From Sphingobium quisquiliarum P25 (GTDB taxonomy: Bacteria > Pseudomonadota > Alphaproteobacteria > Sphingomonadales > Sphingomonadaceae): DNA of 60,915 bases. The stretch is taken from NCBI RefSeq assembly GCF_000445065.1, contig NZ_ATHO01000130.1:1-60915 (forward strand), given 5' to 3'. A program made the position numbers and the translations under genes. The notes below the pieces were generated by a model. It had not been told where the DNA came from and made no database searches. It worked only from the letters and a program-made list of their open reading frames with translations. Position 1 is the stretch's first letter, and each line of letters starts with the position of its first letter. Positions 52,340 through 60,586 of this stretch are shown in pieces.

Positions 52340-53079
52340 GCCACGCGAATCCGCCGCCCTTCCTTCTGGTGCACGGCGCCTATCATGGCGGCTGGTGCTG
52401 GCGCGATGTCGCGCGGCGGCTGCGCACCAGCGGGTTCGACGTCTTCACGCCGACCCAGACCGGACTGGGCGAACGCCGCCACCTGCTGTCCGCTCATCTC
52501 ACCATGGAAACGTTCGTCCAGGATATCGTCAACGTCATCCTCGCCGAGGAACTGGAGGATGTCATCCTGGTCGCGCACAGCTATGGGTCGCGCGTCTGCA
52601 ATGGCGTTGTCGACCGCATGCCGGAACGTGTGCGCCATCTCGTTCATCTCGACGGCGGCTTTGCCTTTGACAATCAAAGCCGCCTTGAAGGCATGACGCC
52701 TGAAATGCGGGAGGCGCGCATCGCCAAGGCGATGCAGCATGACGGCGGTATCAGCGTGACTGGTCCGTCCGCGGCCGAATTCGGCATTGCCGATCCCGAT
52801 CTTGCCGCCTGGGTTGACCGCCGCATGACGCCCCAGCCGTTCGGGCCGGAAAGGACCGCGCTCGTGCTGAACAATCCGCTGGGGAACGGCGTCCCCGCCA
52901 CCTACATTGCCTGCATGGCGCCGCAGCTTGCGGCCGTCGCGAAAAGCGCCGCTTATGCAAAGGGCAGGGATGACTGGACCTATATTGAAATCGACGCGGG
53001 GCACGACGCGATGGTGACCCATCCCGCGCAGGTGGCGGACATTCTGGAAAACATCGTTCACAACGGGGCTCGTTCATGA
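52336..53079 (+). CDS. Alpha/beta hydrolase (methylesterase-like)
   Basis: A 247-residue alpha/beta hydrolase. The oxyanion segment L-V-H-G-A-Y-H-G-G-W-C-W-R and the nucleophile elbow A-H-S82-Y-G recall the plant methylesterase/hydroxynitrile-lyase branch. The catalytic His is probably His223 in D-A-G-H-D. It overlaps the VOC gene (GTGA) and is overlapped by the CMD gene (ATGA). Ester or C-C bond hydrolysis of a ring-cleavage product is a reasonable inference. Confidence 0.85.
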   Translation: MSHANPPPFLLVHGAYHGGWCWRDVARRLRTSGFDVFTPTQTGLGERRHLLSAHLTMETFVQDIVNVILAEELEDVILVAHSYGSRVCNGVVDRMPERVRHLVHLDGGFAFDNQSRLEGMTPEMREARIAKAMQHDGGISVTGPSAAEFGIADPDLAAWVDRRMTPQPFGPERTALVLNNPLGNGVPATYIACMAPQLAAVAKSAAYAKGRDDWTYIEIDAGHDAMVTHPAQVADILENIVHNGARS

Positions 53080-53618
53080 CGCGTATCGAATTGCAATCAC
53101 GGGAAACGCAACCGGACCATCAGCATGTGTGGGACATGCTGGAGCGGGAGCGGCAGCGCCCCAATTCGAACATCTTCCGCGCCATAGCCAATCTGCCGGA
53201 CGTTCTGGACCGCTTCATTCCCATGGCGAACGCCATTCGCGACGCGGGCGGGCTGGATGCGGAGCTGCGCGAACTGGTCATCATCATGACCTGCCTGACG
53301 ATCGGTTCCTCTTATGAAGAGGGCCGGCACTGGAATATCGCCGTCCGCATGGGTGTGCCCAAGGACAAGCTGGCCGCGATCTGGGGCTTCGAACATTCCA
53401 GCCATTTCGATGAGAGAGAAAAGGCGGTACTGCGGCTCGCCCGGCAAACGGCGCGCGCCCCGGCGCAGGTGAGCGAAGATGTCTGGCGGGACGTGGAGCG
53501 CCATCTTGGCTCCGGGCCTGCGCTGGCGGTGCTGTTCACCGTGGGCTGGTACAAGATGACGGCGTGCGTCACCGGGCCGCTCGACCTGGATGACGAGCCC
53601 GGCTTCACCCGCTTGTAG
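53076..53618 (+). CDS. Carboxymuconolactone decarboxylase family protein
   Basis: A 180-residue CMD/AhpD-fold protein. The helix E-L-R-E-L-V-I-I-M-T-C-L-T-I-G-S-S-Y-E-E-G-R-H-W-N-I-A matches the family's active-site helix with the E-x-x-x-H element, though AhpD's C-x-x-C is missing. It could act as a lactone decarboxylase or an uncharacterised helper. It overlaps the hydrolase gene and ends the operon, converging with the DUF4096-TetR gene. Confidence 0.82.
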   Translation: MTRIELQSRETQPDHQHVWDMLERERQRPNSNIFRAIANLPDVLDRFIPMANAIRDAGGLDAELRELVIIMTCLTIGSSYEEGRHWNIAVRMGVPKDKLAAIWGFEHSSHFDEREKAVLRLARQTARAPAQVSEDVWRDVERHLGSGPALAVLFTVGWYKMTACVTGPLDLDDEPGFTRL

Positions 53619-53636
53619 GCTGCAAGGGACAGGCGT

Positions 53637-54701
53637 TCAGAGGAATTTGCGGATCGGCGTGGGTGGCGTCAGCGCATGTTCGCGCAGGGCCTTGTCCAGC
53701 ACGTGGGCCAGGTCAACCTCGCCGATGGCCGAAAAGGCCTGCTGCATGTCGGTCAGCATCTCCTCGTCCGGCACCGCGCCGCGCTGGGCCCAGGCTTCGT
53801 TGATCATGTCGAGCATGCTGGCCAGGATGCCCGATATCAGCCTGCACATCGGCCCGTGGCCGCTATAGGGTTGCTGACGGCTCAGCCGTTCGAAGATGAT
53901 CGACTGGCTTTCCATGATGAACAGTCCGCGCCGCGCCAGGAAATTGGGCGAACTATAGGCCCGGCGCATGCGGTCGCGATTGATTTCAGAGTGGGTCATC
54001 GCCAGCGTGCTGGTGAACCAGGCGATCAGCACCTGCTCGACCGGCTTGTCATGGGGAAGGCGGCGGTCAAGCTCCATGCCCAGGTCGCGCAGGCCGTAAC
54101 TCAGATCCAGATAGATGACATCCATCTTGCTCTGGAAATAGCGGAAGAAGGTGCGGGTCGACACTCCGGCCTCCGCTGCGATCGCTTCCGCCGTCGTCGT
54201 TTCGAACCCGCCGCCCTGCTCGCCGCCATTGCGGTGGAACAGTCTCTGCGCCGCCGCGATGATCTCCAGCCGGATGCGGCGGCCGCGTGCGGTGATGGGC
54301 AGCGGTTCGGCGCTGGCAATCGGCAGAAGGGGGAATTGCGCGCTTTCCCTTCGCTTCTTCGCGGCTTGCATGTCCGACGCGCGGCGGATGGCCACCGCAT
54401 CGCACAAGGGCCTCAGTTCAGGATGGTCGAGCAGTCCCTGATGTTCCAGCGCTTCGATCAATCCGGCCTTTTCCCACTGCCGGAAACGCGCGTGCACGGC
54501 GCTGCCGCTGCCATAGACATCGCCGGTCAGGTCGCGCCATGCTTGCCCGGTCGCGAATTTTTCCAGCACCGCCGTGAACATCAGCCGGTCGTCATTGCGC
54601 TTGCGGCCGCCGCCTTCCGCGCGCTTGTACACGCGATCGGCGGCGCGCCCGTTGCGCGGCAGAAGCGGCTCTATCTCCTTCCAGAGTGTGGCGGAAATCA
54701 T
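53637..54701 (-). CDS. DUF4096 (IS5-type transposase N-domain)-TetR fusion regulator
   Basis: A 354-residue protein with two unrelated parts. Residues about 4-95 read as the N-terminal DNA-binding region of IS5-family transposases (DUF4096): W-K-E-I-E-P-L-L-P, then G-G-R-K-R-N-D-D-R and W-R-D-L, and S-A-V-H-A-R-F-R-Q-W. Residues about 138-200 are a TetR helix-turn-helix (A-A-E-A-G-V-S-T-R-T-F-F-R-Y-F-Q-S-K), followed by an AcrR-like helical domain. The frame is open throughout and no transposase catalytic domain is present. It appears to be a domesticated transposase domain with a regulator. Convergent with the CMD operon and divergent from nothing. Confidence 0.8.
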   Translation of the reverse strand: MISATLWKEIEPLLPRNGRAADRVYKRAEGGGRKRNDDRLMFTAVLEKFATGQAWRDLTGDVYGSGSAVHARFRQWEKAGLIEALEHQGLLDHPELRPLCDAVAIRRASDMQAAKKRRESAQFPLLPIASAEPLPITARGRRIRLEIIAAAQRLFHRNGGEQGGGFETTTAEAIAAEAGVSTRTFFRYFQSKMDVIYLDLSYGLRDLGMELDRRLPHDKPVEQVLIAWFTSTLAMTHSEINRDRMRRAYSSPNFLARRGLFIMESQSIIFERLSRQQPYSGHGPMCRLISGILASMLDMINEAWAQRGAVPDEEMLTDMQQAFSAIGEVDLAHVLDKALREHALTPPTPIRKFL

Positions 54702-54719
54702 CCCCTGTCCGTGTCCCTG

Positions 54720-55625
54720 TCAGCCATGCGGACGATCGGGCGAGGGCTGCCCCAGCACGTCGAGGATCACGGCGGCGATCGGCGGCCGCGGCTCGCGCCA
54801 GGCAAGCGCCAGGTCCACGCCCGCCTCGAAATCGTCGAGCGGGCGGAAACACAGGCCGCCGATATTCATGTTGGTCAGCGATCGCGGCGCCAGCACCACG
54901 CCGCCTCCGCTCGCGGCGATGCAGGCGGCCGTCAGGAAATCGCTGCAATCGATGAAGGGGGGCGTCGCAAAGCCGCCTGCCTGCGCCAGGGACTGCACGA
55001 AGCGGGGCAATCCCATGCTCCGCGCCGCCTGCGGGATGATGAACGTCTCCCCGGCCAGATCGGCGCAGCGCAAACGCTCCTGCCGGGCGAGGCGATGCGC
55101 CGCGCTCATCGCGATGATCATGCGCTCGCTATGAACGATGCGCGCAGACACGCCCGGCGGATAATCGTCCTGCGGGCGCAGGAAACCCGCATCCGCGCGC
55201 GCGTCGCTCAGTGCGGCCAGCTGTTCGGGCGTTTCCATGGGCACGCAGTTGACGTGGAGCAGCGGCAGCCGCCCGGCAACCCCTTTCAGCGCTTCGGTCA
55301 ATATTCCGCTCAGCGCCGCGGAAAAGACATAGTGCAGCCGCGCCGGGCCTGCTTCCCCTCGCGCCGCCGCCCGGCCGATGCGTTCCGCCCGGTCCATGCG
55401 GTCGAGCGTGGCGCGCGCCTCCTCCAGGAAGATCGCGCCGAACGGGGTCAGGCGCACTGCCGCGCGGCGTCCGCGTTCGAACAGGCATGCGCCCAGATTG
55501 TCCTCCAGCCGCCTGATCTGCCCCGACAAGGCGGATTGGGCGAGCCCCAGCCGTAAGGCCGCGCGCCCGAAATGCGCCTCCTCCGCCACGGCGATCAGGC
55601 AACGGAGCTGCCGACTGTCGATCAA
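54720..55625 (-). CDS. LysR-family regulator (2)
   Basis: A 301-residue LysR-type regulator with D-S-R-Q-L-R-C-L-I-A-V-A-E-E-A-H-F-G-R-A-A-L-R-L-G-L-A-Q-S-A-L-S-G-Q-I-R-R-L-E. The effector-binding half is complete. It lies upstream of the fusion regulator on the same strand and is divergent from the acyl-CoA dehydrogenase / CoA-transferase operon, which it probably activates. Confidence 0.88.
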   Translation of the reverse strand: MIDSRQLRCLIAVAEEAHFGRAALRLGLAQSALSGQIRRLEDNLGACLFERGRRAAVRLTPFGAIFLEEARATLDRMDRAERIGRAAARGEAGPARLHYVFSAALSGILTEALKGVAGRLPLLHVNCVPMETPEQLAALSDARADAGFLRPQDDYPPGVSARIVHSERMIIAMSAAHRLARQERLRCADLAGETFIIPQAARSMGLPRFVQSLAQAGGFATPPFIDCSDFLTAACIAASGGGVVLAPRSLTNMNIGGLCFRPLDDFEAGVDLALAWREPRPPIAAVILDVLGQPSPDRPHG

Positions 55626-55721
55626 GCATTGATCTCCATAAAGATCATAGAATGCAATTTCTAATGTTTAACCGATCAGCGGCGAAGTTCAACATCGCCC
55701 CGAACATGGGAGCGTGAATTG

Positions 55722-56904
55722 ATGCCGGACAAATTTGCATTTGCGTGGGACGATCCGATCCTGCTCGATGATCAGCTGACCGACGATGAGCGGATGGTGC
55801 GCGACACTGCGCGCGCCTATGCGCTCGACCGGCTGGCCCCACGTGCCGCCGAAGCCTTCGCCAGCGAACATACCGACCCGGAGATATTCCGCGAAATGGG
55901 CGCGATCGGCCTGCTCGGCCCGACCATCCCGGAAGAATATGGCGGCGTCGGCGCCAGCTATGTCGCTTATGGCCTGGTCGCGCGCGAAGTGGAGCGTATC
56001 GATTCCGGCTACCGCTCGATGATGAGCGTGCAGTCGAGCCTCGTCATGTACCCGATCCACGCTTATGGGTCGGAAGCGCAGAAGCGCACATATCTGCCCA
56101 GATTGGCCAGCGGCGAATGGATCGGCTGCTTCGGCCTGACTGAGCCGGACGCGGGTTCCGATCCCGGCGGGATGACCACGCGCGCACGCAGGACGGGGGG
56201 CGGCTATGTGCTGTCGGGGGCGAAGACCTGGATTTCCAATTCGCCGATCGCCGATGTCTTCATCATCTGGGCCAAGAGCGACGCGCATGGCGGCGCCATT
56301 CGCGGCTTCGTGCTGGAAAAGGGGATGAAGGGCCTGTCCGCGCCCAAGATCGAAGGAAAGCTTAGCCTGCGCGCATCGATCCGGCATGGTGGTGCTGGAC
56401 GATGTCGAGGTGGGCGAGGACGCCCTGCTGCCCGAAGTCGAGGGGCTGAAAGGTCCCTTCGGCTGCCTCAACCGCGCCCGCTACGGCATTAGCTGGGGCG
56501 CGATGGGCGCGGCGGAAGCCTGCTTCCACGCCGCGCGGCAATATGGGCTCGACCGCAGGCAGTTCGGCCGCCCGCTCGCCGCGACGCAGCTTTATCAGAA
56601 AAAGCTTGCCGACATGCTGACCGAAATCACGCTTGGCCTGCAAGCATCGCTGCGCATCGGCCGCCTGATGGACGAAGGACGGTTCGCGCCGGAGATGGTC
56701 TCGATCGTCAAGCGCAACAATGTCGGCAAGGCGCTGGACATCGCCCGCGCCGCGCGGGACATGCATGGCGGCAACGGCATATCGGGGGAATTTCCCGTCA
56801 TGCGGCATCTGGTCAATCTGGAAACGGTCAACACCTATGAAGGGACGCATGACATTCATGCGCTGATCCTGGGCCGTGCCATCACCGGCATCGCGGCCTT
56901 TTGA
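55722..56904 (+). pseudogene. Acyl-CoA dehydrogenase (glutaryl-CoA dehydrogenase-like), frameshifted
   Basis: The two parts of one acyl-CoA dehydrogenase are in different frames. The first frame (from ATG 55722) carries the N-terminal and middle domains and ends with K-L-S-L-R-A-S-I near 56381, then runs into unrelated residues to 56492. The second frame (from about 56382 to 56904) continues with [10 protein letters not shown] and the C-terminal helical domain. Homologues read S-L-R-A-S-x-T-G-M, so two bases appear to be missing at about 56381-56382. It may be a real loss or a sequencing error. It is followed by a CoA-transferase that overlaps its stop. Confidence 0.8.
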
Positions 56905-58049
56905 TGGCGGGGCCGCCGCTCGCGGGCATCAAGGTGCTGGAACTGGCCCGGATTCTCGCCGGGCCATGGGCGGGCCAGCTCCTCGCCGATCTGGGCGCGG
57001 AGGTGATCAAGGTGGAAAGCCCGTCCGGTGACGACACCCGCCGCTGGGGCCCTCCCTTCGTGGAGAATGGCGACGGTACTCGCGACGCCGCCTATTTCCA
57101 CGCCGCGAACCGGGGCAAGAGGTCGCTGGCGATCGACTTCACCACGCCGGAGGGCCAGGCGGAAGTCCGGCGTCTTGCCGTCGAAGCCGATGTACTGATC
57201 GAGAATTTCAAGGTCGGCGGCCTCAAAAAATATGGCCTCAGCTTTGACGATCTTGCCGCGCTCAATCCCCGGCTGGTCTATTGCTCGATCACCGGCTTCG
57301 GCCAGACCGGTCCCTATGCCGCGCGTGCCGGTTATGACTTCATCGTCCAGGGCATGAGCGGGATCATGGACCTGACCGGCGATCCGGCAGGACCTCCGCA
57401 AAAGATCGGCGTTGCCTATGCCGACATCATGACCGGCCTCTATGCCGTCACCGGCATCCAGGCGGCGCTGATCCAGCGGGAAAGCACCGGGCGCGGCCAG
57501 CATGTCGACGCTGCCCTGTTCGACGTCATGGTGGCGACGCTCGCCAATCAGGCGATGAACTGCCTGATCTCCGGCAAATCGCCGCAGCGGCTGGGCAACG
57601 CCCATCCCAATATCGTGCCCTATGACGTCTATCCTGCGGCCGATGGATGGTTCATCCTCGCCACCGGCAACGATGCGCAGTTCGCGCGCGTATCGGCTTT
57701 GCTGGGGATCGCGCCCGGCCCGCACCTCGCCACCAACGCGGGACGCGTCGCGGCGCGGGCGGAGGTGTTCGACATGATTTCGGCGGCCACGAAGCTGTCG
57801 AAGCGCGACGATCTGCTCGCGCGGCTGGAGGCGGCGGCCGTCCCGGCCGGACCGATCAACAGCGTCGCGGAGGCGCTGGCCGACCCGCAGATCGCGGCGC
57901 GCGGCATCGTGCGGTCCTTTGCACGTGAAGGCGGCGGCAGCGTCCCGGGGCTGGTGACGCCGCTCCACTTTTCCGCCGCATCGCTTGCATGCGGGGCGGC
58001 TTCGCCGCAGCTTGACGATGCGCATGATCATCGAAGGACCTTCACATGA
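56904..58049 (+). CDS. Class III CoA-transferase (CaiB/BaiF)
   Basis: A 381-residue family III CoA-transferase: G-I-K-V-L-E-L-A-R-I-L-A-G-P-W-A-G-Q-L-L-A-D-L-G-A-E-V-I-K-V-E and F-K-V-G-G-L-K-K-Y-G-L-S. Y-D-F-I-V-Q-G-M-S-G contains the conserved Asp (near residue 149) used as the catalytic carboxylate. It swaps CoA between an acyl-CoA and a carboxylate. It overlaps the stop of the acyl-CoA dehydrogenase and is overlapped by the GST start. The pair may activate and oxidise a dicarboxylate such as glutarate (inference). Confidence 0.9.
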   Translation: MAGPPLAGIKVLELARILAGPWAGQLLADLGAEVIKVESPSGDDTRRWGPPFVENGDGTRDAAYFHAANRGKRSLAIDFTTPEGQAEVRRLAVEADVLIENFKVGGLKKYGLSFDDLAALNPRLVYCSITGFGQTGPYAARAGYDFIVQGMSGIMDLTGDPAGPPQKIGVAYADIMTGLYAVTGIQAALIQRESTGRGQHVDAALFDVMVATLANQAMNCLISGKSPQRLGNAHPNIVPYDVYPAADGWFILATGNDAQFARVSALLGIAPGPHLATNAGRVAARAEVFDMISAATKLSKRDDLLARLEAAAVPAGPINSVAEALADPQIAARGIVRSFAREGGGSVPGLVTPLHFSAASLACGAASPQLDDAHDHRRTFT

Positions 58050-58678
58050 CCGAAGTCACTCTCTACGCCGCGCCGCGCGCCTGCTCGCTCGTGACCCTGA
58101 TCGCGCTGGAAGCGGCCGGTATCGCCTATCGCGCGATCTGGCTGAATCTCGTGGCCAGGGAGCAGCGGGAGCCCGGCTATCTGGCGGTCAATCCGCGCGG
58201 CAAGGTGCCGGTGCTCATCACGCCGCAGGGGACGATCACGGAGAATGCGGCCATTCTGGCGTGGATCGCTGGCCGCGCCCCGAAAAAGCGGCTTCTTCCC
58301 GATCTGGGCACGGCCGAAGGGGTGCCGGTGCTGAGCGATCTCGCGTGGTTCTCCTCCGGCATTCATCCGCTGCTGACCCGCATGCTCGTGCCGCAACGGA
58401 TCACGGACGATGCGGAATGCCAGCGGCTGGTCGCGGAATATGCGGCCAAATTGCTGCCGGACGAGTTCGCCCTGATTGAGGAGAGGCTGTCGGGGGGCGG
58501 CTGGTGGCTCGATCAATGGTCGCTGCTCGATGGCTATCTCTTCTGGATATGGAACCGCGCCATGGCCGGGCCGCTGGATCTGTCCCCCTATCGCGCCTTC
58601 GCGGATCATGCGCGGCGGATGTTGCAGGAACCGCCCGTCGCGCGCGCGGTCGAGGCCGAACGGCGCGGCGCGAACTGA
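58046..58678 (+). CDS. Glutathione S-transferase
   Basis: A 210-residue GST. The thioredoxin-like N-domain starts L-Y-A-A-P-R-A-C-S-L-V-T-L-I-A-L and has N-P-R-G-K-V-P-V-L and T-E-N-A-A-I-L for glutathione binding. A helical C-domain follows, with D-Q-W-S-L-L-D-G-Y-L-F. It overlaps the CoA-transferase start-stop (ATGA) and ends the operon. It may help isomerise or dehalogenate a pathway intermediate or act in detoxification. Confidence 0.86.
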   Translation: MTEVTLYAAPRACSLVTLIALEAAGIAYRAIWLNLVAREQREPGYLAVNPRGKVPVLITPQGTITENAAILAWIAGRAPKKRLLPDLGTAEGVPVLSDLAWFSSGIHPLLTRMLVPQRITDDAECQRLVAEYAAKLLPDEFALIEERLSGGGWWLDQWSLLDGYLFWIWNRAMAGPLDLSPYRAFADHARRMLQEPPVARAVEAERRGAN

Positions 58679-58744
58679 ATTACGGCCGCGCCAGACCTCT
58701 ACCTGCACCACCCCCCACCAACCTATCTTCCGAAACCATATAGA

Positions 58745-58788
58745 GGCAGGAACCCGGTCCCGGACCTGGGCTCCTGCCTCCGCAGGAG
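58745..58788. terminator. Bidirectional hairpin terminator
   Basis: A long imperfect stem (58745-58778, GGCAGGA...TCCTGCC) overlaps a second hairpin CTCCTGC-CTCC-GCAGGAG (58771-58788) between the converging GST and small-protein genes. No clear T-tract on either side. Confidence 0.5.
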
Positions 58789-58792
58789 CGTG

Positions 58793-59005
58793 TCAGGCCT
58801 TGCCCTTGCGGAACAGCAGGCTCACCAGGAACAGCGCCGTACGCGCGTCGAGCAGCTTGAGCAGGCCGCGCGCCTCCTGCGGCGTCAGCCGCGCGGTCAT
58901 CGGCATCGACCCATAGATCTTGCCCTTGATCAGCAGGTCTGAGCCATCGCGCTCCAGCTTGCCGACCTGCATCAGTTCGGCACCGGTCCCGTCCAACAGC
59001 TTCAC
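58793..59005 (-). CDS. Small conserved protein of unknown function (copy B)
   Basis: A 70-residue protein starting at GTG (59005), whose start overlaps the stop of the FAD oxidoreductase gene (GTGA). It is a paralogue of the protein at 26953-27186; about half of the residues match, including E-R-D-G-x-D-L, G-K-I-x-G-x-M-P-M-x-A-R-L-T-P and the hydrophobic tail ending L-L-F-R-K-G-K-A. The translational coupling to an FAD oxidoreductase is the strongest clue to its role. It is probably membrane-associated through its C-terminus. Confidence 0.75.
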   Translation of the reverse strand: MKLLDGTGAELMQVGKLERDGSDLLIKGKIYGSMPMTARLTPQEARGLLKLLDARTALFLVSLLFRKGKA

Positions 59006-60471
59006 TGCGCCACCACCTTGTCGAAATCGATGCCCATGTCGTCGAACATCTTGATCGCGACCGGGCGGCCGATGCTGAACACGCCGCCGCCCGGATGCAT
59101 GAACGGGCCGCTCAGATACAATCCCTCGACATTGGGCACGGCATAGTTGGACAGTTCCGGCGTCGGACGCATGCCGCCAAACTGGAACAGATGGAATCCC
59201 AGGCCGCATGCGTCGCCATCGACCATGCTGTTGGGTGAATGGCGCTCCATGTCCAGCGGACTGTCGACGAGGCGGAACAGGATATTGTCCGGCGTCAGGT
59301 TCGGCATGAAGTAGGCCGCCTTCTCGATCATGTTGTCGGCCACGCGTTCCTTGATCTCGTCCCATTTCTGTGCGCCGCCGTCCGCCAGCTTGTAGGGGAC
59401 GTGCTGGAGCAGGTAAAGCAACGGGTTGTCCTCCGGCGACCGGCCGGGGATCTGCATGTCGCTGCCTGCCAGCAGCGGCCGGTCATAATTGATCTCACCA
59501 TGGCGCATCGGGTCGAAGGCCTTGAGGAAATCGCGCAGATTGTCGGCGAAGATCCACTTGACGATGCTGTCCTCGCTGATGTGCGACGGCATGTTCTTCT
59601 TGAGCGGCTCCTTCAACCCGCCGTCGATCTTGATGATGCCGTACGGGCTCTGGATGGTCCGCTTGCCGCGTGCAACCACGGTATCGGGGATGCCATCCAC
59701 GAACTTGTCCAGGTTGCGCGGATGGATGGAGGCGACCACCGCGTCACGCGCGGCATATTCGTCGCCATCGGTGGTCAGCAGGCCGGTCGCCCGTCCGCCG
59801 CTGGTCAGCACCTTCTCCACCTTCGCATTCTTGATGATCGTGCCGCCATGATATTCGATGCATCGCGCCAGCGCCGCCGCCAGTGCGCCGCTGCCGCCGA
59901 TCGGCATGCCTGTCTTGAAATTATGCTGGAGCGCAGTTGTCAGCAATACGCACAGCCCATTGCCCATGTCGTCGGGAAAGCCCAGCGTATGTTCGGTCGC
60001 CGACCGGATCATGTGAATCTTGATGTGATCGCTTTCGAACAACTCATCCACGACTTGCAGCGGGCTGCGGAACATCATGTCGATGATGCGGCGTCCGTCC
60101 TCGTTTCCGCTCAGCATGCCCAGCGTCACATGCAGCGGCAGCGGCACCGTGTACATGCCAGCCATCAGCATCGGCAGAACGCGCGCGCCCAGCATGGCGA
60201 GATCGCGATAGGCCTCCGCATCCTTCTCCGAATGGCGCGCGATCGACTGGCAGGTCCGGTCCAGATCGTCGAACACTTCCAGCGTGCTGAAGTCCGACAG
60301 GATCGTCGTCTGGAACGCGCCGGGATGCACATATTCAAGACCGAATTTCGACAGCAGGTTCAATTCGTCATTGCGGATCAGCGGATTGGGCTGGATCAGA
60401 TAATGGTGCACCGAATGAAGGTCATGGGTAAAGCCGGGATGTCCGCGCTCGATCGTCACCGTGCCGCCGCC
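59002..60471 (-). pseudogene. 5'-truncated phytoene-desaturase-like FAD oxidoreductase
   Basis: About 489 residues match the gene at 16.3-17.9 kb from its residue 39 onward, ending G-P-F-M-H-P-G-G-G-V-F-S-I-G-R-P. The FAD-binding N-terminus (G-x-G-x-x-G and about 38 residues) is missing. The frame stays open upstream to 60681, but residues before 60471 (for example H-H-P-G-R-G-R-V-P-K-P) are unlike the family, and no other frame restores the motif. So it is probably inactive. The small protein B overlaps its stop. The deletion ends next to the second PCMH-type gene, 115 bases away. Confidence 0.7.
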
Positions 60472-60586
60472 AGCGCTGCACCGTGGCTTCGGGACCCGGC
60501 CTCTTCCCGGATGATGATCCGTGCCGGATGATTTCCTGGGTCGTCGGCCCGAAGCATCTTCTTCCAACACGAGCTTGAGGACCGCT

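Noticed and set aside
53637..54701. A complete insertion sequence
   Set aside because: Only the N-terminal transposase domain is present, fused in frame to TetR; no terminal inverted repeats or target duplication were noticed.
53676..55556. 626-codon plus-strand frame across the DUF4096-TetR and LysR genes
   Set aside because: It spans two genes with clear DNA-binding motifs on the other strand and shows no domain of its own.
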